Source: Rhodococcus rhodochrous (lineage in GTDB: Bacteria; Actinomycetota; Actinomycetes; Mycobacteriales; Mycobacteriaceae). Taken from it: a stretch of 64,000 nt of DNA. Below are positions 26,148 through 37,973 of this stretch, piece after piece. Position 1 is the stretch's first letter. Every line of letters begins with the position of its first letter. The stretch spans positions 3,401,444 to 3,465,443 of the forward strand of contig NZ_LT906450.1 in the NCBI RefSeq assembly GCF_900187265.1, in the 5' to 3' direction. A program made the position numbers and the translations under genes. The notes below the pieces were generated by a model that was given only the letters and a program-made list of their open reading frames with translations, ran no database searches and was not told the DNA's origin.

Positions 26148-26174
26148 CCCGCCGACAGGGTACCTGCCGGCGGG
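26148..26174. terminator. Terminator between the membrane protein gene and ligA
   Basis: A 12-bp stem with one mismatch (26148-26159 with 26163-26174, arm CCCGCCGACAGG) and a 3-nt loop between two convergent genes. Confidence 0.65.
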
Positions 26175-26180
26175 GGCGTC

Positions 26181-28325
<2,145 letters not shown>

Positions 28326-29351
28326 TCAGAGCGTGTCGGCTTCCTCGGCGAATGCCGACGCGACGTCGCGCAGCGAACGCAGAGCGGCACGCGCTCCCTC
28401 CGTGGAGGCCGAGGCCAGCCCGCAGACCGGGCTCACCGCCACCGATTGCAGCACCTTCCGGGGGAAACCGAGCCGGTCGATCAGGTCGACGGCCGGTGCC
28501 GCGCACTCGCGCCAGCCGGTCGAGGCCGATTCGGGGGCAGGCGCGAGTCCCAGGATCGGGACAGTGCCGGAATCGAACAGCTCGCCGAGTCCGTCGAGGT
28601 CGGAGCGTCGCACGCGTCCGACGTCGAAGGCGACCGCGTCGGCAGCGCTGCGCCGCAGGAAGTCGGCCGGGAAGGTGCCCGCACAGCAGTGCACGGCGAC
28701 GGACAGCCCGGTGCCGCGGATCGTCGTGTCGAGCACGTCCAGCGCTTCCGGATCCGGCACGGCCGGGACGGTCTCGAGGACGGTCCGCCCCTTCAACGTT
28801 CCGGCGAGCACATCCGGCAGCGACGGTTCGTCGAGTTGCACGACGACGCGCACCCCGAGCCGGCGGGTGATCTCGGCCGCGTGTCGGGCCAGCCCCTCCG
28901 CGAGCGATTCGGCCAGGTCGCGGACGGCGCCGCGGTCGGTGAGCACCCGCCGTCCGGTGGCGAGTTCGACGTGGGCGGCGAGAGTGAGCGGTCCGGCGGC
29001 CTGCACCTTCACGGGACGGTCGGCCCCGAGCCCGGCACGTTCCCATGCCTCCTCGAGCGCGTCGAGATCCTGTGCGAGCAGGTCGCGCGCCCGGGCGGCC
29101 ACGCCGCCGCGTCGCGACACGAGGCGGTAACCGGTGGTGGAGGTGTCGAGGTACATGTCGACGAGCAGGGCGCTGACCCGGCCGATCATGTCGGCACCGA
29201 GACCCCGCGCCGGCAGTTCGACGAGGTGCGGCAGGTCGGTGAGTTCGCCGACCACGACCGCCGCGGCCTCACGCGGGTCCGTTCCGGGCCACGAACCGAT
29301 GCCTGTCGCGAGACCGGACCACACCTTGCGGCCGGTGGCAGGTGCCGTCAC
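28326..29351 (-). CDS. MetE C-terminal-like protein (Rv3015c-like)
   Basis: Protein of 341 residues resembling the C-terminal half of cobalamin-independent methionine synthase. Visible are [14 protein letters not shown] at the start, [11 protein letters not shown], the zinc-ligand pair in [11 protein letters not shown] and a later Cys in [11 protein letters not shown], matching the MetE zinc-site pattern. It lacks the N-terminal half of MetE, so it may transfer a methyl or related group from another donor; function is not established. The ORF is open to 29576, but GTG 29351 overlaps the mnmA stop by 4 nt (GTGA) and fits the start of similarity. Coupled to mnmA and cysteine desulfurase, so it may belong to sulfur or tRNA-modification metabolism. 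Confidence 0.8.
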   Translation of the reverse strand: MTAPATGRKVWSGLATGIGSWPGTDPREAAAVVVGELTDLPHLVELPARGLGADMIGRVSALLVDMYLDTSTTGYRLVSRRGGVAARARDLLAQDLDALEEAWERAGLGADRPVKVQAAGPLTLAAHVELATGRRVLTDRGAVRDLAESLAEGLARHAAEITRRLGVRVVVQLDEPSLPDVLAGTLKGRTVLETVPAVPDPEALDVLDTTIRGTGLSVAVHCCAGTFPADFLRRSAADAVAFDVGRVRRSDLDGLGELFDSGTVPILGLAPAPESASTGWRECAAPAVDLIDRLGFPRKVLQSVAVSPVCGLASASTEGARAALRSLRDVASAFAEEADTL

Positions 29352-30427
29352 CGGTCCCCTGCCGTGATGGTGCCGCTGCCGATGACGATGTCTCCGGCAG
29401 CGTCGGGCCGGTACAGCACGGCGGCCTGACCGGCGGCGACACCGGTGAGCGGTTCGCGCAGCGAGATCTCGATGCCCGAACCCACCGCTTCGGCGACGGC
29501 CGGAGCCAGGCCACCGTGGGCGCGGACCTGGACGACGCACTCGATCGGTCCGACGGGAGCCGTGCCCGAGGTCCACACGGCGCGCTCGGCCCGGATCGAC
29601 TCGACCTTCAGTTGTTCGGCGCTGCCGACCCGCACGGTGCCGCTGTCCGGTTCGATCGCGGTGACGTAGCGGGGGCGGCCGTCCGGTCCGGGCCCGGCGA
29701 TGCCGAGTCCCTTGCGCTGACCGATGGTGAAGCCGTGCACGCCCTCGTGTTGCGCGAGCACCTCACCCGAACGGTCGTCCACGACGGCACCGGGACGCAC
29801 ACCGATGCGGGCACCGAGGAAGGCACGGGTGTCGCCGGACGGGATGAAGCAGATGTCGTGGCTGTCGGGCTTGTTCGCCACCGCGAGTCCGCGTTCGGCG
29901 GCCTCCTCGCGGATGCGGCTCTTGGGGGTGTCGCCGACGGGGAACACCGCGCGCGACAACTGCTGCGCGGTGAGCACGGCCAGCACGTACGACTGATCCT
30001 TGTCGGCGTCGACGGCGCGGCGCAGCACTCCGTCGTTCAACTGCGCGTAGTGACCGGTGGCGACGGCGTCGAAGCCGAGCGCGACGGCACGATCGGCCAG
30101 CGCCGAGAACTTGATCTTCTCGTTGCAGCGCAGGCACGGATTCGGGGTCTCACCGGCGGCGTAGGACGCGACGAAGTCGTCGATCACGTCCTCCTTGAAC
30201 CGGTCTGCGAAATCCCATACATAGAAAGGGATTCCGAGCACATCGGCCGCGCGGCGGGCGTCGCCGGCATCCTCCTTCGAACAGCATCCGCGCGAGCCGG
30301 TGCGCAGCGTGCCCGGCGCGGTCGACAACGCGAGATGCACTCCCACGACATCGTGTCCGGCCTCGACCATGCGGGCGGCGGCGACCGCCGAGTCCACACC
30401 GCCGCTCATTGCCGCAAGAATCCTCAT
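29348..30427 (-). CDS. mnmA: tRNA-specific 2-thiouridylase
   Basis: Thiolates the wobble uridine of Lys, Glu and Gln tRNAs, taking sulfur from cysteine desulfurase. The 359 residues have the PP-loop [11 protein letters not shown] at the N-terminus, the TPNPCLRCN segment with catalytic Cys98, the second catalytic Cys193 in [10 protein letters not shown], and [18 protein letters not shown] 30427 overlaps the stop of the desulfurase gene (ATGA), so sulfur donor and acceptor enzymes are made from one message. The MetE-like gene overlaps its stop in turn. Confidence 0.97.
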   Translation of the reverse strand: MRILAAMSGGVDSAVAAARMVEAGHDVVGVHLALSTAPGTLRTGSRGCCSKEDAGDARRAADVLGIPFYVWDFADRFKEDVIDDFVASYAAGETPNPCLRCNEKIKFSALADRAVALGFDAVATGHYAQLNDGVLRRAVDADKDQSYVLAVLTAQQLSRAVFPVGDTPKSRIREEAAERGLAVANKPDSHDICFIPSGDTRAFLGARIGVRPGAVVDDRSGEVLAQHEGVHGFTIGQRKGLGIAGPGPDGRPRYVTAIEPDSGTVRVGSAEQLKVESIRAERAVWTSGTAPVGPIECVVQVRAHGGLAPAVAEAVGSGIEISLREPLTGVAAGQAAVLYRPDAAGDIVIGSGTITAGDR

Positions 30428-31659
30428 CTCCGGTCACCTCCTCGTCCACCGGCGCTCGCCAGTCCGGCGGCGCGAGCCCTGTCCACCACGGAAGGGAGAG
30501 TTTCGATCAGTTTGTCGATGTCACCGCGGGTCGTGGTGTGCCCCAACGAGAATCGGAGCGAACCACGCGCCTTGACGGGGTCCGCCCCCATCGCGACGAG
30601 CACGTGACTCGCCCGCGCGACCCCGGCGGTGCACGCCGAACCGGTCGAGCATTCGATACCGGCCGCGTCGAGCAACATCAGCAGCGAATCCCCTTCGCAT
30701 CCGGGGAACGTGAAGTGCGCATTGTTGGGCAGTCGTCCCGCCTCGCGAGGACCGTTGAGGATCGCATCGGGGATCGCCGCCTCGACACCCTCGACGAGAA
30801 GGTCGCGCAGGCGTGCGAGTTCGGCGGTGCGGCCGGGCAGATCCGAGGTGACCTCGCGCAGCGCGGCGGCCATCGCCACGATGGACGCGGTGTCCTGCGT
30901 CCCGGACCGCACATCGCGTTCGTGGCCTCCGCCGTGGGCGAGCGGCACGCACGGCACCTGCCTGCCCAGCAGCAGCGCTCCCACTCCCTGGGGCCCACCG
31001 AACTTGTGGGCGGCCAGGGTCAGGGCCGACAGTCCGCTCGCGGTGAAGTCGACCGGCAGATGCGCGACCGCCTGCACGGCGTCGCTGTGCATCGGGACGT
31101 CGAACTCGGCGGCGATCGCAGCGAGCTCGGTGATCGGTATGACGGTGCCGACCTCGTTGTTCGCCCACATCACGGACACGAGGGCGACCTCGCCGGCGTG
31201 GCGCGAGAGTTCCTCACGGAGCGTGGTGGGATCGACACGGCCGGACCCGTCCACCGGAAGCCAGGTCACTTGGGCGTCCTCGTGCTCGACGAGCCATTCG
31301 ACGGCGTCGATCACGGCGTGGTGTTCGACCGCGCTCGCGAGGATCCGGCGACGCCGGGAGTCCTGGGCGCGGCGGCCCCAGTAGATACCCTTGACGGCCA
31401 GGTTGTCGCCCTCGGTACCACCGGAAACGAAGATCACTTCGGAGGGTCGGGCGCCGAGGGCGGCCGCGATCGACTCCCGCGACTCCTCGATGCGCCGGCG
31501 CGCTGCGCGCCCCGATCCGTGCAGGGAGGATGCGTTTCCGACGGTGGTGAGGACCGACGTCATCGCCTCGATGGCCGCAGGAAGCATCGGCGTCGTCGCG
31601 GCGTGATCGAGGTAGACGGTCGTGGGGGTACCGGAGGGACCGGCGGCGGGCGAGGTCAT
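30424..31659 (-). CDS. iscS: Cysteine desulfurase, IscS/NifS-like
   Basis: PLP enzyme that takes sulfur from cysteine and hands it on as a persulfide. The 411 residues include [13 protein letters not shown], the Schiff-base Lys219 in [25 protein letters not shown] and the catalytic Cys343 in [13 protein letters not shown]. tuberculosis Rv3025c is the positional counterpart. It is the first gene of a coupled run with mnmA and the MetE-like gene; a direct role as sulfur donor for MnmA is well supported by the overlap. No scaffold protein gene (IscU) is nearby. Start ATG at 31659; no strong promoter was identified. Confidence 0.95.
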   Translation of the reverse strand: MTSPAAGPSGTPTTVYLDHAATTPMLPAAIEAMTSVLTTVGNASSLHGSGRAARRRIEESRESIAAALGARPSEVIFVSGGTEGDNLAVKGIYWGRRAQDSRRRRILASAVEHHAVIDAVEWLVEHEDAQVTWLPVDGSGRVDPTTLREELSRHAGEVALVSVMWANNEVGTVIPITELAAIAAEFDVPMHSDAVQAVAHLPVDFTASGLSALTLAAHKFGGPQGVGALLLGRQVPCVPLAHGGGHERDVRSGTQDTASIVAMAAALREVTSDLPGRTAELARLRDLLVEGVEAAIPDAILNGPREAGRLPNNAHFTFPGCEGDSLLMLLDAAGIECSTGSACTAGVARASHVLVAMGADPVKARGSLRFSLGHTTTRGDIDKLIETLPSVVDRARAAGLASAGGRGGDRR

Positions 31660-31772
31660 GACCGATCCAGGATAGCGGGTCGACGCAGGTGCCCGTCGCG
31701 CTCAGGGGGTCGGCGAGCGGGCGATATCCGGCACATCCCAGGTCGAGCGGGTGGTCACTCCCCCCGAACGCA

Positions 31773-31807
31773 CGCGGCCCCGCTCCTTTCGAAGGAGCGG
31801 GGCCGCG
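31773..31807. terminator. Terminator after etfBA
   Basis: A perfect 16-bp stem, CGCGGCCCCGCTCCTT (31773-31788) with its complement at 31792-31807, and a 3-nt loop, 24 nt after the etfA stop. No U-tract. Confidence 0.8.
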
Positions 31808-31831
31808 CAGGGATCGATCTGCCGGAGCGGA

Positions 31832-32788
31832 TCAGCCCTTGTGCTTCTTGACCTCTTCGGTCAGCTGCGGAGCGACGTTGAACAGGTCGCCGACGACGCC
31901 GTAGTCCGCGATCTCGAAGATCGGGGCCTCTTCGTCCTTGTTGACCGCGACGATGGTCTTCGACGTCTGCATGCCGGCGCGGTGCTGGATGGCGCCGGAG
32001 ATACCGAGCGCGACGTACAGCTGCGGGGAGACCGTCTTACCGGTCTGACCGACCTGGAACTGGCCCGGGTAGTAGCCCGAGTCGACGGCGGCGCGGGAGG
32101 CACCGACGGCGGCACCGAGCGAGTCGGCGAGCTCCTCGACGACGGAGAACTTCTCGGCCGAACCGACACCGCGGCCACCGGAGACGACGATCGACGCCTC
32201 GGTGAGCTCCGGACGGTCGCCACCGACGATCGGATCGCGCGAGACGATCTTCACGGCGTTCTCTTCCTGGGCCGGAACCTCGACGGCCACGCGCTCTGCG
32301 GCGGCAGCCTCGGGCTTGGCCTCGATGGCGCCCGGGCGGACGGAGATCACGGGGACCTCACCGTTGGCCTTGGCGTCGACGGTGAACGCGCCACCGAAGA
32401 TCGAGTGCACGGCGGAACCGTCGGCCTTGACGTCGACGACGTCGACGAGCAGGCCGGAACCGATGCGGGCAGCGAGGCGACCCGACACCTCCTTACCCTC
32501 CACGGACGCGGCGGTGATGACGGCGGCGGGGCTGGTGGACTCGACGAGCGACGCGAGGACGTCGACCTTCGGGGTCACCAGGTAGTTGTCGACGTCTTCC
32601 GACTCGGCGGCGTAGACCTTGACCGCACCGGCGGCGGCGAGGGCGTCCTGCAGCGCGTCGGCGGTGCCGGGGGCACCTGCGACGACGGCGGAGGGTTCAC
32701 CCAGCACACGCGCGGCGGTGATGAGTTCGGTGCTGACCTTCTTGAGCGCGCCCTCGGCATGCTCGACGAGCACGAGTACTTCTGCCAT
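31832..32788 (-). CDS. etfA: Electron transfer flavoprotein, alpha subunit
   Basis: Alpha subunit of ETF, which binds FAD and carries electrons from acyl-CoA dehydrogenases to the respiratory chain. The 318 residues begin [17 protein letters not shown] and contain the FAD-binding signatures [15 protein letters not shown], the V-G-Q-T-G-K-T-V segment and [17 protein letters not shown], ending with the Asp in [15 protein letters not shown]. It follows etfB with a 45-nt gap and is probably co-transcribed. A strong terminator follows it. Counterpart of Rv3028c (FixB). Confidence 0.97.
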   Translation of the reverse strand: MAEVLVLVEHAEGALKKVSTELITAARVLGEPSAVVAGAPGTADALQDALAAAGAVKVYAAESEDVDNYLVTPKVDVLASLVESTSPAAVITAASVEGKEVSGRLAARIGSGLLVDVVDVKADGSAVHSIFGGAFTVDAKANGEVPVISVRPGAIEAKPEAAAAERVAVEVPAQEENAVKIVSRDPIVGGDRPELTEASIVVSGGRGVGSAEKFSVVEELADSLGAAVGASRAAVDSGYYPGQFQVGQTGKTVSPQLYVALGISGAIQHRAGMQTSKTIVAVNKDEEAPIFEIADYGVVGDLFNVAPQLTEEVKKHKG

Positions 32789-32833
32789 TACTACTTCTCT
32801 CCTAGATATGTCAGATGTTGTCGCGGGGCGCGA

Positions 32834-33619
32834 TCAGATGATCTTCTGGCCGACCAGGTACTGAGCGATCTTGGTGCCGCCGTCGCCCTCGTCGGTGACG
32901 CGCTCACCCGCGGTGCGCGGGGGCTTCGGGGTCACACCGGTGACGGTGGACGCAGCGTTCGCAACACCGAAGATCTCGGGATCGAGACCGATGTCGGCGA
33001 GGGTGAGGGTCTGAACTTCCTTCTTCTTGGCGGCCATGATGCCCTTGAAGGAGGGGAAGCGGGGCTCGTTGATCTTCTCGGTGACCGAGACGATGGCGGG
33101 GAGCGGAGCCTCGATACCGAAGACACCTTCGTCGGTCTCGCGCTCGCCGGTGGCCTTGCCGTCCGCGATGGTGAGCTTGCGCAGGTGCGTCAGGTGGGGC
33201 AGGCCCAGGTACTCGGCGATGATCGCGGGCACGGCGCCCACGCGACCGTCGGTGGCCTCGTTACCGGCGATGACCAGCTCGACACCCTCGATCTGGCCGA
33301 GTGCAGCGGCGATCGCGTACGCGGTCTGGATCGAGTCGGAGCCGTGCATGGCGGGATCGTTGAGGTGGATCGCCTTGTCGGCGCCCATGGACAGCGCCTT
33401 GCGGATGGCGTCGGTGGCGCGGTCCGGGCCGGCGGTCAGAACGGTGACCTCGCCGCCGTCGCGCTCCTTGATGAGCAGAGCTTCCTCGACGGCGCGCTCG
33501 TTGATCTCGTCGAGCACGGCGTCGGCGGCCTCACGGTCGAGCGTGTAGTCGCCGTCGCTGAGCTTGCGCTCGGACCACGTGTCGGGGACCTGCTTGATCA
33601 AAACGACGATGTTCGTCAT
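32834..33619 (-). CDS. etfB: Electron transfer flavoprotein, beta subunit
   Basis: Beta subunit of ETF; binds AMP in known structures and docks to dehydrogenases. The 261 residues begin TNIVVLIKQVPDTWSERKL and hold the nucleotide-binding LTAGPDRATDAIRKALSMGADKAIHL, the DGRVGAVPAIIAEYLGLPHLT segment and the recognition loop around PRFPSFKGIMAAKKK. First gene of etfBA. Start ATG 33619 with GGAGG upstream at longer than usual spacing. A 20-bp palindrome in the upstream divergent region overlaps the predicted promoter and suggests control by a TetR-type regulator, as is common for fatty-acid oxidation genes. Confidence 0.97.
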   Translation of the reverse strand: MTNIVVLIKQVPDTWSERKLSDGDYTLDREAADAVLDEINERAVEEALLIKERDGGEVTVLTAGPDRATDAIRKALSMGADKAIHLNDPAMHGSDSIQTAYAIAAALGQIEGVELVIAGNEATDGRVGAVPAIIAEYLGLPHLTHLRKLTIADGKATGERETDEGVFGIEAPLPAIVSVTEKINEPRFPSFKGIMAAKKKEVQTLTLADIGLDPEIFGVANAASTVTGVTPKPPRTAGERVTDEGDGGTKIAQYLVGQKII

Positions 33620-33726
33620 GGGTCTGCGTCGACCTCCTGTGTGTAGCTGCCTTTGGTCGGCAAGGCGCTGCCTGAACCGAGCACTCGTGTCTTTCGCACG
33701 GCGTGTGCGATAGATTATCAGCCGCT

Positions 33727-33746
33727 AAGTTACCAGTCAGTAACTT
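33727..33746. promoter_or_regulatory. Palindromic operator between etfB and methyltransferase gene
   Basis: AAGTTACCAGTCAGTAACTT has perfect 7-bp arms (AAGTTAC/GTAACTT) around a 6-nt centre. A likely -10 for etfB (GATAAT on the minus strand, 33719-33714) is 8 nt to the left, so the palindrome covers the -35 zone; to the right TTGACG (33745-33750) may be a -35 for the rightward gene. The binding protein is not identified in the window; TetR-type by inference. Confidence 0.65.
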
Positions 33747-33842
33747 GACGGGATTCCCGGTTCACCATAGCCGTACGGAAGGACGACGAAACCTGTGATC
33801 TGGAACACCGGAGACCACCCCTCCGGGGAGAGGTCTAATGTC

Positions 33843-34643
33843 GTGGCGGTGAGCGACACCCCCGCCCGCGCCGACGACGCGCACACCCTCCCCCTCACCG
33901 GCGAACGGACGGTCCCCGGCATCGCCGAGGAGAACTATTGGTTCCGACGTCACGAGGTCGTCTACCAGCACTTTCTCCCCCGCTGTGAGAATCGGACCGT
34001 CCTCGAGGCCGGCGCCGGCGAAGGCTACGGAGCCGACATGATCGCCGACGTCGCGACGCGCGTGATCGGCCTCGACTACGACGAGAGCGCCGTCGCGCAC
34101 ATCCGCGCGCGCTACCCCCGCGTGGACATGCGGCACGGCAATCTCGCCGAACTCCCCCTCGAGGACGAATCGGTCGATACGGTCGTGAACTTCCAGGTGA
34201 TCGAGCATCTGTGGGATCAGACACAGTTCCTACGCGAATGTCACCGCGTTCTCACTCCCGGTGGCGAGTTGCTGATCAGCACCCCCAACCGCATCACCTT
34301 CTCCCCCGGCCGCGACACCCCGCTCAACCCCTTCCACACCCGCGAGCTGAACGCCGCCGAACTGACGGAACTGCTCGAGGACGCCGGCTTCCGCGTCGAA
34401 CTCATGACCGGCGTGCACCACGGCCCCGCGCTGCGCGCACTCGACGCCAAACACGGCGGATCGTTCATCGACGCCCAGATCGAGCGCGCGCTCGCCGGTC
34501 GGCCGTGGCCGGACGATCTCGCCGCCGACGTCGCCATCGTCTCCACCGACGACTTCGCCATCGTCCCCGAGAACATCGACGCGAGCCTCGATCTCGTCGC
34601 GATCGCCGTGAAGGACCCCGCAGCGAAGGACACCGCTCCGTGA
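33843..34643 (+). CDS. SAM-dependent methyltransferase (Rv3030-like)
   Basis: Class I methyltransferase of 266 residues. The SAM-binding motif I is VLEAGAGEGYGADMIA, followed by VIGLDYDESAV (acidic residue for the ribose), VDTVVNFQVIEHLWD and VLTPGGELLIST. In M. tuberculosis the counterpart Rv3030 starts a gene group tied to methylglucose lipopolysaccharide synthesis, so a sugar O-methyltransferase role is likely but not proven here. Of several in-frame GTGs, 33843 has the best ribosome site (GGGGAGAGG, 33825-33833). Its stop overlaps the GH57 gene start (GTGA), beginning a chain of four genes coupled by 4-nt overlaps. Confidence 0.87.
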   Translation: MAVSDTPARADDAHTLPLTGERTVPGIAEENYWFRRHEVVYQHFLPRCENRTVLEAGAGEGYGADMIADVATRVIGLDYDESAVAHIRARYPRVDMRHGNLAELPLEDESVDTVVNFQVIEHLWDQTQFLRECHRVLTPGGELLISTPNRITFSPGRDTPLNPFHTRELNAAELTELLEDAGFRVELMTGVHHGPALRALDAKHGGSFIDAQIERALAGRPWPDDLAADVAIVSTDDFAIVPENIDASLDLVAIAVKDPAAKDTAP

Positions 34644-36190
34644 GTGCCGCATCGTCCCGCGAACCCGGCATGTTCGCGCTCGTCCTCCACTCCCACCTCC
34701 CCTGGCTCGCCCATCACGGCCGGTGGCCCGTCGGCGAGGAATGGCTCTACCAGTCGTGGGCAGCGACCTACCTGCCCGTCACCGATGTCCTGCGGCGACT
34801 CGCCGCCGAAGGCCGGACCCGGATGCTCACACTCGGCATCACTCCGGTACTCGCCGCGCAACTCGACGACCCGCACTGCCTCGCCGGGATGCACCACTGG
34901 CTCGGCAACTGGCGGCTCCGCGCGCACGAGGCCGCCGGCATGCGGGAGGAGTCCTACCGCGCGCTCGGCGCCCGCGAGCACCGCGCGGCCACCGCGGCAC
35001 TGGAGGACTTCGAAACCCATTGGCGCCACGGCGGATCCCCCGTCGTGCGGCAGCTGATCGACGCCGAAGCGATCGAACTGCTCGGTGGGCCTCTCGCCCA
35101 TCCGTTCCAGCCCCTCCTCGATCCGCGACTGCGCGCCTTCTCGCTGTCCGAGGGCCTCGACGACGCCCACGCCCGCTGGAACCATCGCCCGCGCGGCATC
35201 TGGGGCCCGGAGTGCGGTTACACACCGGGCATGGAGAACGGTTACGCCGCAGCGGGAGTCGAGCACTTCATGGTCGACGGCCCCGCGCTGCGCGGCGACA
35301 CCTCGCTCGGCCGCACCGTCCGCGACTCGGACGTCGTGTGCTTCGGCCGCGACCTGCAGGTCTCGTACCGCGTGTGGTCGCCGAAGTCCGGCTACCCCGG
35401 CCACTCCGCCTACCGCGACTTCCACACCTACTGCCACGACACCGGACTCAAGCCGTCCCGCGTCACGGGCCGCACGGTGCCCTCGCACGAGAAGGCGCCC
35501 TACGACCCCGAACTCGCGTCGCAGGCCGTCGACCGGCACGTCGCCGACTTCGTCGAGACGATCCGGCAACGACTGCGCAGTGAGTCCGACCGCATCGGCC
35601 GGGACGCACTCGTCGTCGCGGCCTTCGACACGGAACTGTTCGGCCACTGGTGGTACGAGGGCCCGATCTTCCTCGAACGACTGCTCCGTGCTCTTCCCGA
35701 AGCCGGCATCGAGGTCGGAACACTCGCCGATGCCCGCGACCGCGGATATGTCGGAGCCTCGGTCGATCTGGAGAACTCGTCGTGGGGTTCGGGCAAGGAC
35801 TGGCGGGTGTGGGCCGGCGACCAGGTCGCCGATCTCGTGCGCCTCGACGACGAAGTGGTGCGCACGACCCTCGACAGCATCGACAAGGCCCGCGAGCAGA
35901 GCACGTCGTCCGTCGCACTCCGCAACCGCGTGCACGACCAGATGTTGCGCGAAGCGCTGCTGACGGTGTCCAGCGACTGGGCGTTCATGGTCAGCAAGGA
36001 CACTGCCGCCGCCTACGCGCGCGACCGCGCACACAAACACGCCCACGCCCTGCGGGAGATCGCCGAGGCGGTCGACTCCGGACGCACCGAGACGGCACAG
36101 CGTCTGGCCGACGGATGGAACCGCGCCGACAATCTCTTCCCAGGACTCGACGCCCGACGACTGCCCGGACGCCACGGAGGCCCGCGATGA
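34640..36190 (+). CDS. GH57 family glucan-active enzyme (Rv3031-like)
   Basis: Family 57 glycoside hydrolase of 516 residues, the type that includes alpha-1,4-glucan branching enzymes. The conserved regions are visible: LHSHLPW (residues 16-22), the nucleophile Glu191 in GIWGPECGY, and the acid/base Asp330 in AAFDTELFGHWWYEG. A C-terminal helical region (about 390-500) follows as in GH57 branching enzymes. In M. tuberculosis Rv3031 is assigned to polymethylated glucan or glycogen synthesis. GTG 34640 overlaps the methyltransferase stop, and the glycosyltransferase start overlaps its own stop. Branching rather than hydrolysis is likely from context; the sequence alone does not prove it. Confidence 0.9.
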   Translation: MSAASSREPGMFALVLHSHLPWLAHHGRWPVGEEWLYQSWAATYLPVTDVLRRLAAEGRTRMLTLGITPVLAAQLDDPHCLAGMHHWLGNWRLRAHEAAGMREESYRALGAREHRAATAALEDFETHWRHGGSPVVRQLIDAEAIELLGGPLAHPFQPLLDPRLRAFSLSEGLDDAHARWNHRPRGIWGPECGYTPGMENGYAAAGVEHFMVDGPALRGDTSLGRTVRDSDVVCFGRDLQVSYRVWSPKSGYPGHSAYRDFHTYCHDTGLKPSRVTGRTVPSHEKAPYDPELASQAVDRHVADFVETIRQRLRSESDRIGRDALVVAAFDTELFGHWWYEGPIFLERLLRALPEAGIEVGTLADARDRGYVGASVDLENSSWGSGKDWRVWAGDQVADLVRLDDEVVRTTLDSIDKAREQSTSSVALRNRVHDQMLREALLTVSSDWAFMVSKDTAAAYARDRAHKHAHALREIAEAVDSGRTETAQRLADGWNRADNLFPGLDARRLPGRHGGPR

Positions 36191-37434
36191 AGATCCTGCT
36201 CGTCTCATGGGAATACCCACCCGTCGTCGTCGGCGGCCTGGGCAGACACGTCCACCACCTCGCCACCGAACTCGCCGCGGCGGGCAACGAGGTGGTGGTG
36301 CTGTCCCGTCGTCCTACCGGCACCGATGCGTCGACCCACCCCACGATCAGCCACATCGCCGACGGCGTGCTCGTGGTGGCGGTCGCGGAGGACGCCCCCC
36401 ACTTCGACTTCGGCGAGGACATGATCGCCTGGACCCTGGCGATGGGCCACGCGATGGTCCGCGCCGGGATCGGATTGAGCCGCGGCGGCATCGGCGAAGG
36501 CTGGTATCCCGACGTCGTCCATGCCCACGACTGGCTCGTCGCCCACCCCGCGATCGCGCTGGCCGAGTACTTCGACGTGCCGCTCGTGTCGACCCTGCAC
36601 GCAACCGAGGCCGGTCGCCACAGCGGCTGGCTGTCGGGCCGAATCAACCGGCAGGTGCATTCCGTCGAGTGGTGGCTCGCCAACGAATCCGACCGTCTCA
36701 TCACGTGTTCGGCATCGATGCACGACGAGGTCACCGAGCTGTACGGCCCGGACCTCCCGGAGATCTCGGTGATCCGCAACGGCATCGACATCACCACCTG
36801 GTCGTACCGCGAGCGTGAGCCGCGTCCCGGGCCGGCACGACTGCTCTACGTCGGTCGCCTCGAATACGAGAAGGGTGTGCAGGACGCGATCGCCGCGCTC
36901 CCCCGCATCCGCCGCTCGCATCCCGGCACGACCCTCGTGGTCGCCGGTGAGGGCACCCAGTTCGAGTGGCTGCGCGAGCAGGCACGCGTGCACCGCGTCG
37001 CACGCTCGGTGAGCTTCCTCGGCAACCTCGACCACACCGAACTTCTCGGCTGGCTGCACGGCGCGGACGCGATCGTGCTGCCGAGCCGCTACGAGCCGTT
37101 CGGCATCATCGCCCTCGAGGCCGCAGCGGCGGGTACCCCGCTCATCACGTCCACCGCAGGTGGACTGGGCGAAGCCGTGGTCGACGGCGTGACCGGACTG
37201 TCGTTCCGGCCCGGCGACGTGGCCGGACTCGTCTCGGCGGTCCGGGAGACCCTCGACGATCCCGAGGCCGCACAGGTGCGCGCGCGGGCTGCTCGGGCAC
37301 GACTGACCGACGACTTCGACTGGCGCCGCGTCGCCGAGGAGACCGCGCAGGTCTATTCGTCGGCGAAGCGGCGGGTGCGGCACCCGCTGGCCCGCCCGAC
37401 GATCCCGCAACGACCACTCCCGGATCGCGGATGA
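36187..37434 (+). CDS. GT4 family glycosyltransferase (Rv3032-like)
   Basis: GT-B glycosyltransferase of 415 residues, matching Rv3032, an alpha-1,4-glucosyltransferase linked to methylglucose lipopolysaccharide and glycogen elongation. Visible are the N-terminal glycine-rich SWEYPPVVVGGLGRHVHHLA, VIRNGIDITTW, LLYVGRLEYEKGVQDAI and the nucleotide-sugar site LPSRYEPFGIIALEAAAAGTP with the E-x7-E pair. ATG 36187 sits in the GH57 stop (ATGA). The enzyme probably uses an NDP-glucose donor in the cytosol, extending a glucan that the neighbouring GH57 enzyme remodels and the methyltransferase caps. Confidence 0.92.
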   Translation: MKILLVSWEYPPVVVGGLGRHVHHLATELAAAGNEVVVLSRRPTGTDASTHPTISHIADGVLVVAVAEDAPHFDFGEDMIAWTLAMGHAMVRAGIGLSRGGIGEGWYPDVVHAHDWLVAHPAIALAEYFDVPLVSTLHATEAGRHSGWLSGRINRQVHSVEWWLANESDRLITCSASMHDEVTELYGPDLPEISVIRNGIDITTWSYREREPRPGPARLLYVGRLEYEKGVQDAIAALPRIRRSHPGTTLVVAGEGTQFEWLREQARVHRVARSVSFLGNLDHTELLGWLHGADAIVLPSRYEPFGIIALEAAAAGTPLITSTAGGLGEAVVDGVTGLSFRPGDVAGLVSAVRETLDDPEAAQVRARAARARLTDDFDWRRVAEETAQVYSSAKRRVRHPLARPTIPQRPLPDRG

Positions 37435-37973
37435 ACGAGCAGCACACCGTCGAGGTCGAGCGCCTCGCCCCGCACGAATCCGACGTCGCCGCCGTCACCG
37501 AACTGCTCAACGCGGTCTACGCGGTGGCCGAGGACGGCATGTGGGTGCCGGGCACCACACGGACCGACACGGACGAGATCACCCGGTACGCGCGGGAGGG
37601 CAGCATCCGCATCGCCCGCTCGCACGGCCGGGTGGTCGGCTGCATCCGCGTGACCCCGGTCGGCGCGACGACGGCCGAGTTCGGGATGCTCGCCTCCGAC
37701 CCGAAGGTCCGCGGCACGGGCGTCGGCCGCCTGCTGATCGACACGGTCGAGACGGAGTTCGCCGAGCGCGGTTTCGAGACGATGCAGCTCGAGGTGATCC
37801 GTCCGCGCGACACCTCGCACGGGTCGAAGGTGTTCCTCGACCGGCTCTACACCCGGCTCGGCTACGTGCCGGAGGAACCCGCGCCGCTCGATACGCGCCA
37901 TCCGGAACTTGTTCCGGCTCTTGCGGTCCCGTGCGAGACCGTCGTGTACCGGAAGCCTCTGGCTCGATCCTGA
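37431..37973 (+). CDS. GNAT family N-acetyltransferase
   Basis: Acetyltransferase of 180 residues. The GNAT core is clear: GRVVGCIRVTPV (beta strands), EFGMLASDPKVRGTGVGRLLIDTVE, which holds the acetyl-CoA loop R-G-T-G-V-G, then QLEVIRPRDTSHGSKVFLDR. It is the last of four genes joined by 4-nt overlaps (ATG in the GT4 stop), so it probably acts with the glucan group, for instance as a sugar or small-molecule acetyltransferase. Acceptor unknown. Its stop codon forms part of a hairpin shared with the convergent amidase gene. Confidence 0.85.
   Translation: MNEQHTVEVERLAPHESDVAAVTELLNAVYAVAEDGMWVPGTTRTDTDEITRYAREGSIRIARSHGRVVGCIRVTPVGATTAEFGMLASDPKVRGTGVGRLLIDTVETEFAERGFETMQLEVIRPRDTSHGSKVFLDRLYTRLGYVPEEPAPLDTRHPELVPALAVPCETVVYRKPLARS

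Noticed and set aside
31751-33646. A 631-codon open frame on the plus strand across etfA and etfB
   Set aside because: Shadow of etfBA; it also runs through the terminator hairpin at 31773-31807 and has low-complexity composition.
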